In this document: positions 1 to 11,955 of the stretch, one piece after another
Position numbering within the stretch: position 1 is the first letter of the stretch
Layout: each line of letters starts with the position of its first letter
Source: Coleophoma eucalyptorum
Taxonomy: Eukaryota > Ascomycota > Leotiomycetes > Helotiales > Dermateaceae
Direction of reading: 5' to 3'
NCBI GenBank assembly: GCA_026120035.1
Contig: JALRME010000022.1
Location: 372,001 to 436,000, forward strand
Length of the DNA: 64,000 nt
Position numbers and translations under genes: made by a program
Notes under the pieces: generated by a model
The model's database searches: none
The model's input: only the letters and a program-made list of their open reading frames with translations
Told to the model about the DNA's origin: nothing

Positions 1-1184
1 ACGCATAGCGGAAAAGTAATCTGCTCGACGGATAATCGGCTTGCTCTAGGCTGTTGGGGTATGAGGCTATATGATATAATCTCATCCACATAAAGATGCA
101 TGTTACTTACATCATCCTTATTACATTTTTCCTAATTTGTATGAAATTTTAACTGATATAACATTGTAGAATGATCAGAGATCAATTTGGAGCAGTGGAT
201 ATCATTATAAATCTATGAACGATTTTGAGAAATCCTTGAAGCTAGTAATTCCGGCATCTTAATATCATAAGAGTAGAGAATCCATATATTAGTCTTTTCT
301 TGATAAAGAAAGACCCCATTGGCGTGTTTACAGTAGTATACTTTATTAATATCTTCTATGACGTGAGAGCATCTGACTATGAGATTATCTGTTCAGACTC
401 GCAAGCAAATCCCCCAGATTGGAGAATAAGCTGCATTTGGAGCCGCATCATCCAAGCTGCCAAAAACAAACTTTTACCCTACGTAGTGATATATAAGGCA
501 CTTTCTTGCGGTATAATAGCGCCAGTTTATTTTTCATCTCTAAATTCCAGAATAGGGGACATGAATGCTAGAACTGGGAAGATAACACCAGCTGTCCTGA
601 CAGGCTTACAATTCTTTATCCGTATAACGTATGAACCTCGAACCAATCTCACCCCCCTCTCTATATATACATAAAGATATTCACATGTCGACCTGGGGCA
701 CATATTGTGGCCTGAAGCCTACGGCACACACACATAGCGCTAGTACCTAGTATCTTCTTTCCTTTCTGTACTTACAGTAGCTCTTTTCCAACAAGAACAT
801 CCTTGGACACAGTTCGTGTCCATTAAGAGTCTATCATATCTTTCTGAATCCCCTATTAGTACATGGGCATATAGAATTTGAAGAATAATTGCGAGTATAG
901 AACAAGCGCTCCCAGCTGCACGTCTACACCTACCAGAGAATGAATTTTCCAAGGCACTTCGCTATGAAACAGAAGTGTTCTGAGTTCGAGTATCTACCTC
1001 TGTGGGAGAAATCCAAGATTTGTGATACTTCAACCCAAGGCGTGTGTAGGATGGTAACTGGTGACTTGATAGAAGTATGTGAAAGCTAATAGCAGAAATG
1101 AGGAATTTCATTGAAATCACGCAAGAGGAATGCACCACCAAACTAAAATACATGAACTACTACTTCAAGATTCCTTTTAGCAAG
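1..1184. other. Intergenic, AT-rich, no gene recognised
   Basis: The left end of the window is AT-rich. Open frames here are short; the longest, of 124 codons, starts with TTG. None resembles a protein family I know, and no RNA gene or mobile-element end is visible. The part nearest 1185 should hold the 3' untranslated region of the minus-strand transporter. Confidence 0.5.
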
Positions 1185-2842
1185 CTAGTCACTTGTAGCA
1201 TTAGCAGCTACCTCTTTGAGAAGCCTAGCGTCTGCCTTTTGTTGCTTTCGCCATTCCTCAGCATACTTGACTCCAAACCCATGCTGGAAAACAGTCCTGA
1301 CTTCTTCTAAAGTCATATTTGCTGCTTCAGGGAAGCAGAAGTACACAAAAACCCAGCCGAGGAAACACAGAACTGCGTAGAATCCAAAGGTTCCGGATGG
1401 AGAGATGCCCTTCATCATGGACAAGAAGGTGGAAGAAATGATGATATTTGGCCCCCAGTTGAAGATGTTGATCATCATTGTGCCCATAGCTCGGACCTCC
1501 ATGGGAAGGAATTCATTTGCCTGCCACGGGACACAGCCCAGACCAGCGGCGTAGAAGGCAACAAATCCGATCATGGAAACAAGTACCACGATTGCAGGCC
1601 ATCCGACTTTGTCATTTGTCAACTTGAGAGTGGCTTGGTCAATAGGAACCCATTTAAAGGCGATGGCAGCCACTACTAGGCAGAGTGGCATACCCCACAT
1701 AGTCCAGAGTAAGATGCGGCGGCGTCCGACACGATCAATGACCAAGATGGAGACGATAGTAAAGATCCAATTGACCGCTGCGACTACAGTTCCCACGGCA
1801 ATTGGGTTCTTGAACCCAACGATATCAAAGAGCGTAGATGAGTAATACATCAACGTGTTAAACCCACACCACTGCTGGAAAAACATGAGGCCACAGGCTG
1901 CGGTCAAGGCGCGGAAATTGGCTGGAATGCCAAAGAGACTTCCAAAGGCTTTGAGAACCGAGACCTCTTCGTTCAAAGTCTTGGAGTAAGTGACACCGAC
2001 CTCAATCGACTGGACCTTGTCTGCGATCATTTCTTCGGAAGAATTGGGGTAGATGGATCGGATGACGGAGATACACTCTTCGCGTTTGTTGTGGTAAAGA
2101 AGTTGGCGTGGAGACTCTGGACACCAGAACATGAAGACTCCAAGCAAGATAGATGGCACAGCTCCGAGACCAACCATATAGCGCCAACCATGGGCTACAT
2201 TGGCAAAGGCAGCGTCGAGTGCATAGGCAAGAACCGATCCGCCGCCTAAGAATATCATGTCGACAGAGATCATGCGGCCCCGAAATCGGGATGGGGAGAT
2301 CTCTCCAATGTACAGAGGCACAATCTAAGAATAGGGGTTAGCTCTATTTCACCACATAATGAGAAGACTATTACAGTTGAGGCAGATCCGACACCTAGAC
2401 CAATGAGGAAGCGTCCAATTGTCATCTGAACAAGCGTGTATGAAGTTGCTTGGATGATTGCACCAATGGTGAAAAGCACTGAAGCAAACCAAATAGCTGG
2501 TCGGCGACCATACTTGTCTGCCGTGGCTCCAGCAATGACTGCTCCACAAAGGGCCCCAGCAGCACAAAGAGCAGTAATAAGCTCTTTCTCCGAGCTGGAT
2601 AGAGCTTTATGGTCAAGGTCATTCCCAATGACAACAAGTACTCCAGAGATTACACCGGTATCGTAGCCAAAGAGGAGTCCACCAAGGGCTGCAGCTGCAG
2701 CCACAAGCCAGACAAAAGCGCCGGGGGTAGTGTCTTCGATGCTGTCGAGGTTTCGAATTTTCAGGTCGGGCGGGTGTTCCTGGGAGTTCTCGACCTGCTG
2801 GACATCGATGGTATCTTTTGGGAGTGCATTATGGAGAGACAT
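1185..2842 (-). CDS. MFS sugar transporter, ITR-type (myo-inositol/H+ symporter-like)
   Basis: Two exons (2842-2375 and 2324-1185) around a 50-nt GTAATA...TTAG intron give 535 aa, normal for a 12-helix major facilitator sugar porter. Seen: GYDTGVISGVL at the end of the first helix, the loop motif ADKYGRRPAI, a split sugar-transporter signature (GRFLIGLGVGSAST joined across the intron to IVPLYIGEISPSRFRGR), PESPRQ, DRVGRR, and the tail FPEAANMTLEEVRTVFQ. The early LVVIGNDL stretch and the LTLEEV...GFGV-like tail are more like fungal myo-inositol carriers than hexose carriers; this is inference from family memory. It would act at the plasma membrane. It diverges from an inositol-dehydrogenase-like gene, which supports a polyol substrate. 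ATG at 2842 was chosen because it opens the conserved cytosolic tail. Confidence 0.9.
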
Positions 2843-3851
2843 GATGAATTTTCACTGAGATGAGCAGGAGAATAGCTGAGGACAGAAATGTGCTGAGCCG
2901 ACTCTCTAACTTGAGGACTCTGTTGTTGAAGCCCGTGGGGGATGACTGGGAAAGCAGGAATAGTTGAAGGACCAGAGTGCCATCTTATAGTGCCATTGGA
3001 CGTCAACCCAGAACTCAGATCACTAACACGGCCAAGACTCTGGGGCCGTCAACCACCGGCATTTGTGGGGTAGGGGGCAGATACATCACACGTCGTAAGC
3101 GAAAGTTGGGGAAACGAGGGATGTCTGGAACCTGGAACGGTGGGATGGAAAGTCTGGAGTCGGGGGAGCACCTAACTGAGAAAGTCCGCCCGGACCTGTC
3201 CTCGGAGTTCCAAGCCACCTCCAAGCCGTTTAGATGGACTAAAGGATGCACGAGCATGAGTAGTAAAATCAGACAGGCGAAGGAGCAAGTCTGCCCGGAA
3301 CGCAGCGCTAACAGCCTCGCGTATTCACCTGCTGTATTCAGGACAACCCAGCTCGGCTACAAAACCTCTGGAAAGTCTCTCCGGAACGGGGCAGCTCAGG
3401 TGTCTGACTAACGCGCCAGGGCAGACCAGGCCGCTAAGCGACGCCTCGACTTCCTTCACATGCCGCTCCTTGCCAGGTGAGCCGGCAGCAGATGATCACC
3501 AAACGAGAGCCGCATTGGCACCACGGCTCCAATTTTGTCCTGTGGTCCCTTCCCCGGGATATCAATTTCTCTATACTCGCCCGTACTTTCTTGAGCACAG
3601 TTCCAAGACTCTGCCCTTCTAAGAAAGTTTCGCCGTAACTCCACACGCCAAGGTCGGAAATGGTTGGATTTCCCCACACGAGCATGGTCATATGAGGGGA
3701 CGTGGGCCAGCTAGAAATATAGATAAGTAGCTACCAGAGAGCTCAATTGAACCTCATCACTCAAGCTTTACTTCCTCAATTGCTTTCAACGTAGCTTCGA
3801 CTATCCTTGTGAACCCAGACTTTTACAATCACCTTCTCTCTACTTTAAAAT
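2843..3851. promoter_or_regulatory. Shared divergent promoter region, transporter / dehydrogenase
   Basis: A 1,009-bp non-coding stretch separates the divergent start codons. Just before the dehydrogenase there is an A/T-rich patch (about 3712-3730) followed by a pyrimidine-rich leader up to the ATG, a common layout for fungal core promoters. Open frames in the region are shadows without family resemblance. Co-regulation of the two genes from this region is an inference. Confidence 0.5.
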
Positions 3852-4999
3852 ATGCCTCCTCAAAAGCTCAAGGTTGCTGCCGCCGGTCTGGGCCGCATGG
3901 GCAAGCGCCATGCTCTGAACTTTCTCAACAAGGCCCCTCGAGCTGAACTTGTTGCTGCATTCTCCCCCGATCCATCTGAGCTTTCATGGGCCAAGCAAAA
4001 CTTGGAGCCATACGGCGTAACTCTTTACGACGACTATGACAAAATGATTTCCCAAGAAGGCCTTCAAGCTGTAGTGATTGGTACGGCTACTTCTGTGCAT
4101 GCCGAAGAGGCCATCAAAGCCATGGAGAAGAACCTACACGTTTTGTGCGAGAAGCCACTCTCTACGAGTATTGAAATTGTAAGTGCCCGATTAATCTTTG
4201 CCTAGGCTTTTGCCCCATAAATTTTGGACATTACTGACAAAACCTGTCAACCTTGTAGTGCAAGTCCGTTGTCAATGCTGCCAAGAAGCACCCTCACCTC
4301 AAAGTCATGTGTGGTTTCTCTCGAAGATTCGACGACTCCTACCGTGATGCGTTCGAGAAGACCCAACAAGGGCTCATTGGCCGCCCATCCATCCTCCGCA
4401 GCCAAACCTGCGACAAGCATGACCCATCCGGCTTTTTCGTCGCTTATGCTGCCTGGTCCGGCGGCGTCTTCGTTGACATGGCCGTGCATGATATTGATCT
4501 GACGCTTTGGTTCTTCGGCGACGACGTGGTGCCAAAGAGCATCTCCGCCCACGGCATCACTGCCGTACAGCCCGACCTGAAGAAATACAACGACTACGAT
4601 AATGCGGTGGGCATTGTGGAGTTCCACAATGGCAAGGTTGCTTATTATTACTGCTCGCGGATGATGGCTGCGGGCCAGGAAGACACCACTGAGGTTATTG
4701 GCACCGAGGGGAAGCTCACTGTCAACGGCAATCCTCAACAGAACTTGGTCAACTACTACCACGCGGGTGGTATCACGAGGGAGATCCCTGCGACCTACTG
4801 GGGACGATTCGAGCAAGCGTTTATCAATGAGACTAATGAGTTTACTGCGGCTTGTTTAGATGGAACTCCGTTGCCGCTGAAGTTGAGCAATGCAGTTAAG
4901 GCGGTTGAGATTGGCTCGCTCTTACAAGAGGCACTGGTTAGTGGAAAGCAGCTCCATTTCGATGAAATTGGGAGACGGATTGAGAAGGCACAGCTTTAG
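3852..4999 (+). CDS. Gfo/Idh/MocA oxidoreductase, inositol 2-dehydrogenase-like
   Basis: Exons 3852-4178 and 4259-4999, with an 80-nt intron, give 355 aa, the usual size of the family. The N-terminus has the Rossmann dinucleotide motif AAGLGRMGKRHA (GxGxxG). Around residues 95-105 comes CEKPLS, carrying the catalytic Lys, and further on GGVFVDMAVHDIDL, which places Asp and His four apart as in inositol dehydrogenases. The reaction would be NAD-dependent oxidation of myo-inositol to scyllo-inosose, or of a related sugar, in the cytosol. The divergent ITR-type transporter supports polyol use. The 5' leader is pyrimidine-rich. The exact substrate cannot be read from sequence: glucose-fructose oxidoreductases and other sugar dehydrogenases share the fold. 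Confidence 0.88.
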
Positions 5000-5339
5000 A
5001 TCATTCTTTCCGCATTATGTTACGCGCAGTTATTTTGTTATGTTTAAAGAGTACTCGAAAAATGCATAATGGTTTCTATATGCATTAAGTTGTTAAAAAG
5101 AGTGAAGCGACTGACTACGGAACTATTGACCTAATTATCATATCTTTCACCATGAATGACTGACACTGCAGCTCTCAGTATCACCATAATTGTTTTATTA
5201 ACATAGTCATTATCCATCGCTTTCCTCGACTAACTATTTGTAGCACTATCATATGAAAAGATTGTGTTACAATCCTCCACGGATAAGGTGATCTTTATGT
5301 ACGAATAAGCATGAATGTGCAGTTTATAATCTTTGGTTA
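5000..5339. other. Convergent 3' intergenic region
   Basis: 340 bp of AT-rich sequence lie between the 3' ends of the dehydrogenase (plus strand) and the first Zn2Cys6 factor (minus strand). It probably holds both polyadenylation regions. No gene or repeat was seen. Confidence 0.5.
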
Positions 5340-7773
5340 TCAAACACCGTCATAATCTTCAGCCCACTGCTCTTTCAGCGATTGGATAATGCCTTCCATC
5401 CTCCAACCTGTTGTCTCTTCCATCTGAAGTAGAAAAGAAAGAGCAGCTTCCTGGTCCAATTCATCTCTTAGTACTCCTCCCCCTAGTGTCATCAGTTGAT
5501 ATAAAATACTATGCCATTTGGGAAGACTCACAAACGGACAACGCATGGCGAGCAGTGAACATTGTATTTTGACAACGTTTATTTGAAATTGAGAGCCCTA
5601 AAACAATACGAAGGTGGTTGCGGACTTTGTTCTGTACCTTTATCAGTACGTTATATTATATTGGGACAGTGGGGCGCTATATACTTCCAACTCTCGGCCT
5701 TCTCGAAGGCTCGCATATCCAGAGGTGGAAGCTCGAGGTCCTGAGATTGCAAGGACAATTTTTGCAATGTGGTAGTATTGCATCCCAACCACTATACCAT
5801 TAGCATTGCAGATTCAAAATTAAAGACAGAACATACCATGAGAAGGCATGAGCATCCAAATCTCCGGAAAGGCACGTTGTTGCGTTTTGCTTCTTGGGTT
5901 GAATAGGATTGGCGCAAAGATTGAACCTTTACCATTCGCCCACTCACCTATCTCTCGGTTGATCTGATGCAATTTCTCCATATCTGCGTCACGCGCAGGA
6001 TGGAATACACAACTGAGGAGTTTCGCTAGCAAGAAAACCATGTGATTAGCCACTGATATATCATCGTCATTTTTAAATGTTCTGCTCTCGTGGTAATTCT
6101 CGAGATGAGTTCGCAGTGGTTGCTGGGACACCAGGGAGACGTAAATATCTTCTCGTAGGCATAGCCAAGCTGCAGCTTCGCCGAGACCACCGGAAGAAGC
6201 AAACATTGCCACGGAGTTCAACATTCGTGTAGTTCCTATGAGGTGACATCGTTGGTCAAATGCTATTGTTTTCTTAGCTACACGCTCGCCAGTAGAGAGA
6301 AGACCATTACCATCTAGCTCTTCGTATTGCCGTAAAATCGCAACTGCTGCAAGTATGTCTTCATTCATACTATCTTTCGGATTTGAAAGAATGGGAATGA
6401 GATATTCCAGGCATTTATTATGATATTCCACCGCTTCCGTCTCTTCGTAGTTAGAACATCGACTAACATGCCGTGAGGAGAATGCGAAGATTGCATATCT
6501 CAGAACAGGCTGGTCCATTGCTCTCCGGGGGACCACAACTTCAAAATGTCGCTCTGGATCTGTAACATCGGCCTATATGGAGGGTGAGCCAATATTAAAT
6601 TACGTTCCATAATTTTTCATTTACCCAAAGCGCCATATTCTCGATGAAATTTCTCATCAATAGAGCTTCCCTTGGAGTGAAAGGCGAACTGTGAAATGTT
6701 ATATCTCCCAATTCACCAAACGAAGCAGTTGAACTGGGAGATTCATGTAATGGGCTGGCAGCTGCAATGGAGTGGAACAGAGGTGGTAATTGCCAGATCT
6801 GTCTGTCTTGGAAGGACTGTGATATGGATAAATCAATATGAGCAATGTTAAGATCTTCGTCATTAACATGCTCATGAGCATGGCCGAAATTACTATGCAT
6901 CTCGTGCTCTCCTATGTTTTTTATATGTTCAATGGTCTGGTTTGGATGCGATGTTTCAGGGTTCGAGGAATCTCCATGGCTATTGTCTGGAGCGACAACA
7001 AGGTTACCATAGTGCTCAACAATCGATCCCTAAAATATATATTAGTAATACATTATTATTTTAGCTGGTCACAAACCTTCTCATAACGGCGAGGCTCGTC
7101 TTGAAATGACGACGGCCTCGCTGTTTCGTTTGGTGCATGTGTTGGCAATTGAGGTGAAGGCATGGCGATTGAGTGATCTTGAGGGCCATTCATATGTCCC
7201 AAATTATCCTTCATTTCAATATCGGTGTTCTGAATCAATTCTCCTTCGTAAAACCGCACTAAATTTGCTGTTTCATCCATATATCGAACTCCAAAATTAG
7301 CAATATACAACAATGGGTTTCATGTTGAGGCTCACGGTCTGTGGATGGCGAAATCCATATTTGGTCCTCTGAATATGACAGATCCATATCGTTGATAGAC
7401 CTTGGATGGCACCGAAAGCGAATATTAATTTCTCTTATGCACTCGATCGCACTTTCGTGACATCGAGTACAGGAAGGTATGCTTTCGTCACCTGAGAATG
7501 ACTAAGGTGAGCCGAACAGAAAACAAAAACAAAGAGGTCGAGGTGCATGCGTACATTTCAAATGGAGAGCTATTATGAGGCCATATCAGCAGGCGCAGTC
7601 GGAATTGCGAGAAAAGGACAAGGCAGGACTTACCGCGGCAGTTTTGGCTGTCATGATTGTCAGTTGTGCCTGTAAAGTAGTGTCGAAGGGATAAAAGCGG
7701 GTGCATACCATACTGTCTTAACTCTCTTAACTGCAGACGACTCGGGCGCCGATTTACTTGTCAGAGCCATCAT
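5340..7773 (-). CDS. Zn(II)2Cys6 transcription factor with ten exons, two of them micro-exons
   Basis: Exons on the minus strand: 7773-7709, 7648-7635, 7569-7555, 7491-7336, 7288-7077, 7029-6625, 6572-5837, 5791-5685, 5637-5532, 5482-5340; 652 aa. All nine introns are 45-65 nt GT-AG and every junction keeps frame. The splice reconstitutes a zinc cluster with exact CX2CX6CX6CX2CX6C spacing (CQNCRALHLKC, then CTRCHESAIEC). It is followed by a basic IREINIRFR stretch and the DLSYSEDQIW element seen in ARCA-like factors. The rest matches the fungal-specific regulator domain: a LLMRNFIENMALW helix, then DPERHFEVVVPRRA, a SSRHVSR segment, and FTARHALSVWGG with TGWR near the C-terminus. It should be a nuclear DNA-binding regulator. 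It lies next to the inositol-type genes, so it could control them, but nothing in the sequence proves it. A second in-frame ATG at 7770 is equally possible. Confidence 0.85.
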
Positions 7774-9131
7774 CTCCCCACGGTTGAGTGTCGCCCAGGC
7801 TCACCCACATACCCCGCAGCTGCTCCACGGGCTCATCAAGAGCCTGAAGTCTCAAGATGACGCGTTCAGTAGGCTCACTATGACCATAGATAAACGCATA
7901 GCATGTTTATCAACCAGCGGCTGAGGTTTTTGCAATGCACCATATGCGTTGAGGGAAGATTGGATCGCCAGAACATCTGTAAAGTGAAATCATAAGGTGG
8001 AACTAGATGCTTGTAAATGGCGGGGTTGCAAATAATTGGACACCGGTGATTGGTCGGTTTGCTTACCGCCGGAAATATCCCACCCAACCTACCACACCCA
8101 AGAGCCAGTCTTGTACGAGCTTAAAGTTGATCTAGGAACGAGATCTCACCAACATGCCCTCGGTTATAATCCTCGCATTATAATGCTGTTTGATCGTGAT
8201 CGTGGAAACTCTTGGCTGGGCCTCACCCATTCTCCTGTATGATTGGCACCAGATCCTCGGCACTCATGTATGTGCTTCAGGTCGTGCTGTGAGAGCAGGG
8301 TGGTTTCCTACCACCTTCTCTATCACTGTTTAGTACACCGGTCTTCCTCGAGTGCTAGAAATACGCAACAATTATCCTTGTAATTCAGATGTGAACAGCT
8401 AGATACAGGCTCACTTGGAACCTGAGCGCCCAGTTGTGATGGATCTAAAAACTGCCAATTTGTCTACAAGTTTTCGATAAAGATGAAAACATTTATCAAC
8501 ATTCCTATTTAAATTTTGTATTCCTGTTATTGCAATCAAAATCTCCGTCACCCGTCATCCGTCATCTAACGGAACTAGGCTGCGAGCGACCTCACAAACA
8601 GACACAACTTCGTATCATGCGGGGGTTTTGTATGCAAGTATCCCTCTACATCCTTGCCAACTGCAGACTGAGAGCCATTAATTCCATCTCCTGTACGCGA
8701 TGCCATCTTATTTAACCATTCGAGAAATGGTAAATAAACTTATAAAGTATTGAAAATGGGCCCAGTTTCTGGTAGGAGTCTAAGGAATCACGGCAAAGGA
8801 CTTGGAACCTCGGCTTCTCGTTATCTAATTGAAATATATAATGCCATGTGAATTAATTGCCAAATTTGGGTACCAGTGCGTATGTTTATAAAGTACTTCA
8901 AAAATATCTGCTGGAATACCAAGTGTAGTTGATGAGAGCAGGACATGGAATTGTGGATACACGGTTGTATTCGGCTAGCACCAAGTGGTTCGCTGATGCC
9001 ACGTGCACTAGGCAACCTCATGACTGCGCCGCGATTGTTATTCGAAGGCGAGCTTTTGATTACCTGTATACTTCACGTCGATTTACGAGCCCAGGTAGTT
9101 AAAAAGTAACTATTTGCATCTGGGAACCCAA
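7774..9131. other. Divergent intergenic region between two transcription-factor genes
   Basis: 1,358 bp without a supportable gene, lying between the 5' ends of two divergently transcribed Zn2Cys6 genes. It should hold both promoters. Short open frames in it have no family resemblance. Confidence 0.45.
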
Positions 9132-11901
9132 ATGTCAACAATCACGAATGCAGATGGCTCTACCACGGCAGCTCAACAATACAAGCGTGCACGCAGCCAG
9201 CTGTCATGTACAAACTGCCGTGCAGCAAAGTTGAAATGCGATCGTCAAATGGTGAGCAGGTATCTGCAAATGTAGATGCTTCAATTTCGCTAAAGTAGTT
9301 TCTTAGCCATGCTTTAACTGTAAGAAAAAGGATCGTGTATCATCATGCACATTTCCTGCGCCTGTTCCCCGGAAGAAAGCGCCACTTTCGATGAGGAATC
9401 GCTTGAAGCATCTGGAAGGCCTTTTAAAGGATGTCATTGAAGGCCAAACCCCAGTTGGATCCAATCCCTCGCCGAATGACTTTCAGAGTAGCAATAGTGG
9501 TTCTACTGCTGCGAGTGTGCAAGCCATCTCAACGAGCAGTAGTGAGGAACCTGCGTTCTCACTCTCTCCACGTGAAGAGTTATCCAACGTTCCAGGCCAG
9601 GTACTGCTGGGTACTCAGACAACTCCGTCAGCATATGTGGGATCTACACATTGGGCTGCTATACTGGATGATGTAGGGCATTTGAATTTAGTGTTGTATT
9701 ATGTTACTAAAAATTTCAGATTGAAGAGGTTAAGACCTACTTCGACACATCGGATCACGAGGACCTTGAGGATTATGAAGACCAAGGACCAGAGAATATA
9801 GTGATATTCAGTGATTCTCCTCCAAGTTCGAAGCAGGAGCTCCTCGATGCATTACCACATCGTCCTATTGTCGACAAACTTGTATCACGCTACTTTAACT
9901 CGAACAACCCAAACGCATGTAAGTGAGGTATTTGTGGTATGACCAATACTTATCTTATTCAAGGTATCCTTCACGGCCCATCTTTCCAAGAACAAGTAAG
10001 CAATTGGTTTTCTTAGAAATTATTCGGGGGGACTCTAGCGCTATACCGGGCCATTGACACAGGACTCCTTTTCTGGTAGGGCTTGATCGGTTCTAAGTGG
10101 AATGGTCAAGCTTATCATCAGGACCTATCAGGGTATTATTTCTTAGAATCTTGATCCTTGTGGTGCTCAGGGGCGTTCGAGCTTATCTATTGATAGTACA
10201 AATCTTTCTGGGCAGACCCATCAGCCTGTTCAACTAGCTTTTTGGGGCTATTATTCGCAATATTGTGTCTTGCAACAATTTCAACACTGGATCAGGCAGC
10301 TGGCCAACAGAATATTGACCCACGAGGCTCACCAACACAGATGATTCGCATGTACAAATCTTATTGCAGGAAATGCCTAATCGTTTCGAAATACACAAAC
10401 GTTGGACCGCACATCCTCGAGACACTTATTCTCCATATGGAGAGCGAGTTTCTCTGCGGAGTAGACCAGGTAAACACAGACCTTTTAGTAGGAATAGTAA
10501 TAAGATTGGCACTTCGCACGGGATTACATCGCGATTCAAGTAAGGTAGGGGGGAATATCACAATTTTCCATGCGGAGATGCGCAGAAGGATATGGTATTC
10601 CCTGGTTCAGATTGACCTGCTTGCTAGTATTCATTTTGGTCTGCCGAGTAACATCAATGGGATCGAAAGCGACACAAATTTGCCAGGAAACTTACTAGAT
10701 ACAGACTTTGCTGAAGACAGCATTGAAGTTCCACGATCTAGACCATTTTCGGAATCCACCCCTATGACATATTCGATTGTCAAAACGCAGGTCTGCATTA
10801 TCGCTGGTAGCATTGCAACCCAAGCCAATCGTCTCACGTCGCCATTATATAGTGAAGTTCTAGCTCTTGATGAACGGCTCTTCGAGGTGTGGAATAAGGT
10901 TCCCGAATTTCTTCGTGCACGACCGCTCAATATCTCTATCACCGACTCAGCGAGGGTCATCATACAGAGATATAGCATTGCTTTGCTTTTTCACAAAAGT
11001 CGTTGTATACTGCACCGCAAGTACCTCGTTAAAGAAGTTAGGAACTCGATGTACTCCTACTCAAAGCAAAGAGCTCTCACTTCTGCCATGAAACTACTCT
11101 CTTACCAAATTGAGATTCATGAAGCAGTTCAGCCAGGCGGTCCACTAGCACAGGACAAATGGTTCGTCTCTTCAGTATCAATGCATGACTTCCTACTGGC
11201 AGCCATGATAATCTATTTGGTGATACTTCAAATGATTGAGTCGGATTCGACTTCATATGAGGTTGAAGGGGGCGACAATCTCCAATTTCAGGACTTACTC
11301 GATGCCTTGGAGCTATCTTACAAGACGTGGAACGCAGAGTGCGATGCTTTCAAAAATTCAGGTCGCGCTTGTACAGTTCTTGCATCTATGGTGAAGAAGG
11401 TACATTCTGCTCTAAAAGTCCGCCTGGTGATTAGTGGTCGTGGCGAGGCTGACTGGCACTCAACACGAATCGAGAGCGCACATGGACCTTTCACGAATCT
11501 CTCCATATCGGGTATGCGTCCTGAGTCGATATCGAATAACGCAATAACATTTGCAGGTGCAGATTTTGAAAATTTTGTCCCAAGCTCGTCGGTGCCTATC
11601 AACTTTGAATCCAGTGCACAAACCGAGCATCAAGGACTCTTAGACTATGAGACCATTCTATCACAGCCTGTCGATTGGATGACCAATATACCAATGAGCC
11701 TTGACTGGGTATGATATATTCTTTATGGGCACATTGTTCAGCCATTTTATTAAATGGTTCTCTATTTTACCGAACTTTCCCACTAACAATACACAGGATG
11801 CCTTCGACTCCAACATTTGTTCTGATGAACACCTACAAGACAGTCCACTTGAAGCCTACTTCCCAAATCTTGATACAAACGTGGGAGTTCTTCCTCTATA
11901 A
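9132..11901 (+). CDS. Zn(II)2Cys6 transcription factor with fungal-specific regulatory domain
   Basis: Exons 9132-9251, 9307-9672, 9720-9918, 9964-9995, 10197-11708 and 11797-11901 give 777 aa. The first intron splits the zinc cluster, CTNCRAAKLKCDRQM joined to PCFNCKKKDRVSSC (CX2CX6CX5CX2CX8C). RNRLKHLEGLLKDVIEG follows as the usual dimerisation coiled coil. The middle domain (PF04082 type) is clear: HWAAILDD at the end of exon 2, FWADPSACSTSFLGLLF, then RLALRTGLHRD and EMRRRIWYSLVQID. The C-terminus ends with an acidic DSPLEAYFPNLD segment that only appears after the last intron is removed. The intron before exon 5 is long for this window (201 nt), so an unseen small exon there is possible. 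It is convergent with the SDR gene, with only 54 bp between stop codons. The target is unknown. Confidence 0.87.
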
Positions 11902-11955
11902 TGAGCTTCTCAGACACAGCAGGTCATGCTTTGCTGAAAAGGAACTTTGAAGAAA

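Noticed and set aside
300..674. 124-codon plus-strand frame at the left end
   Set aside because: It starts with TTG, has AT-rich composition and no family resemblance; likely chance.
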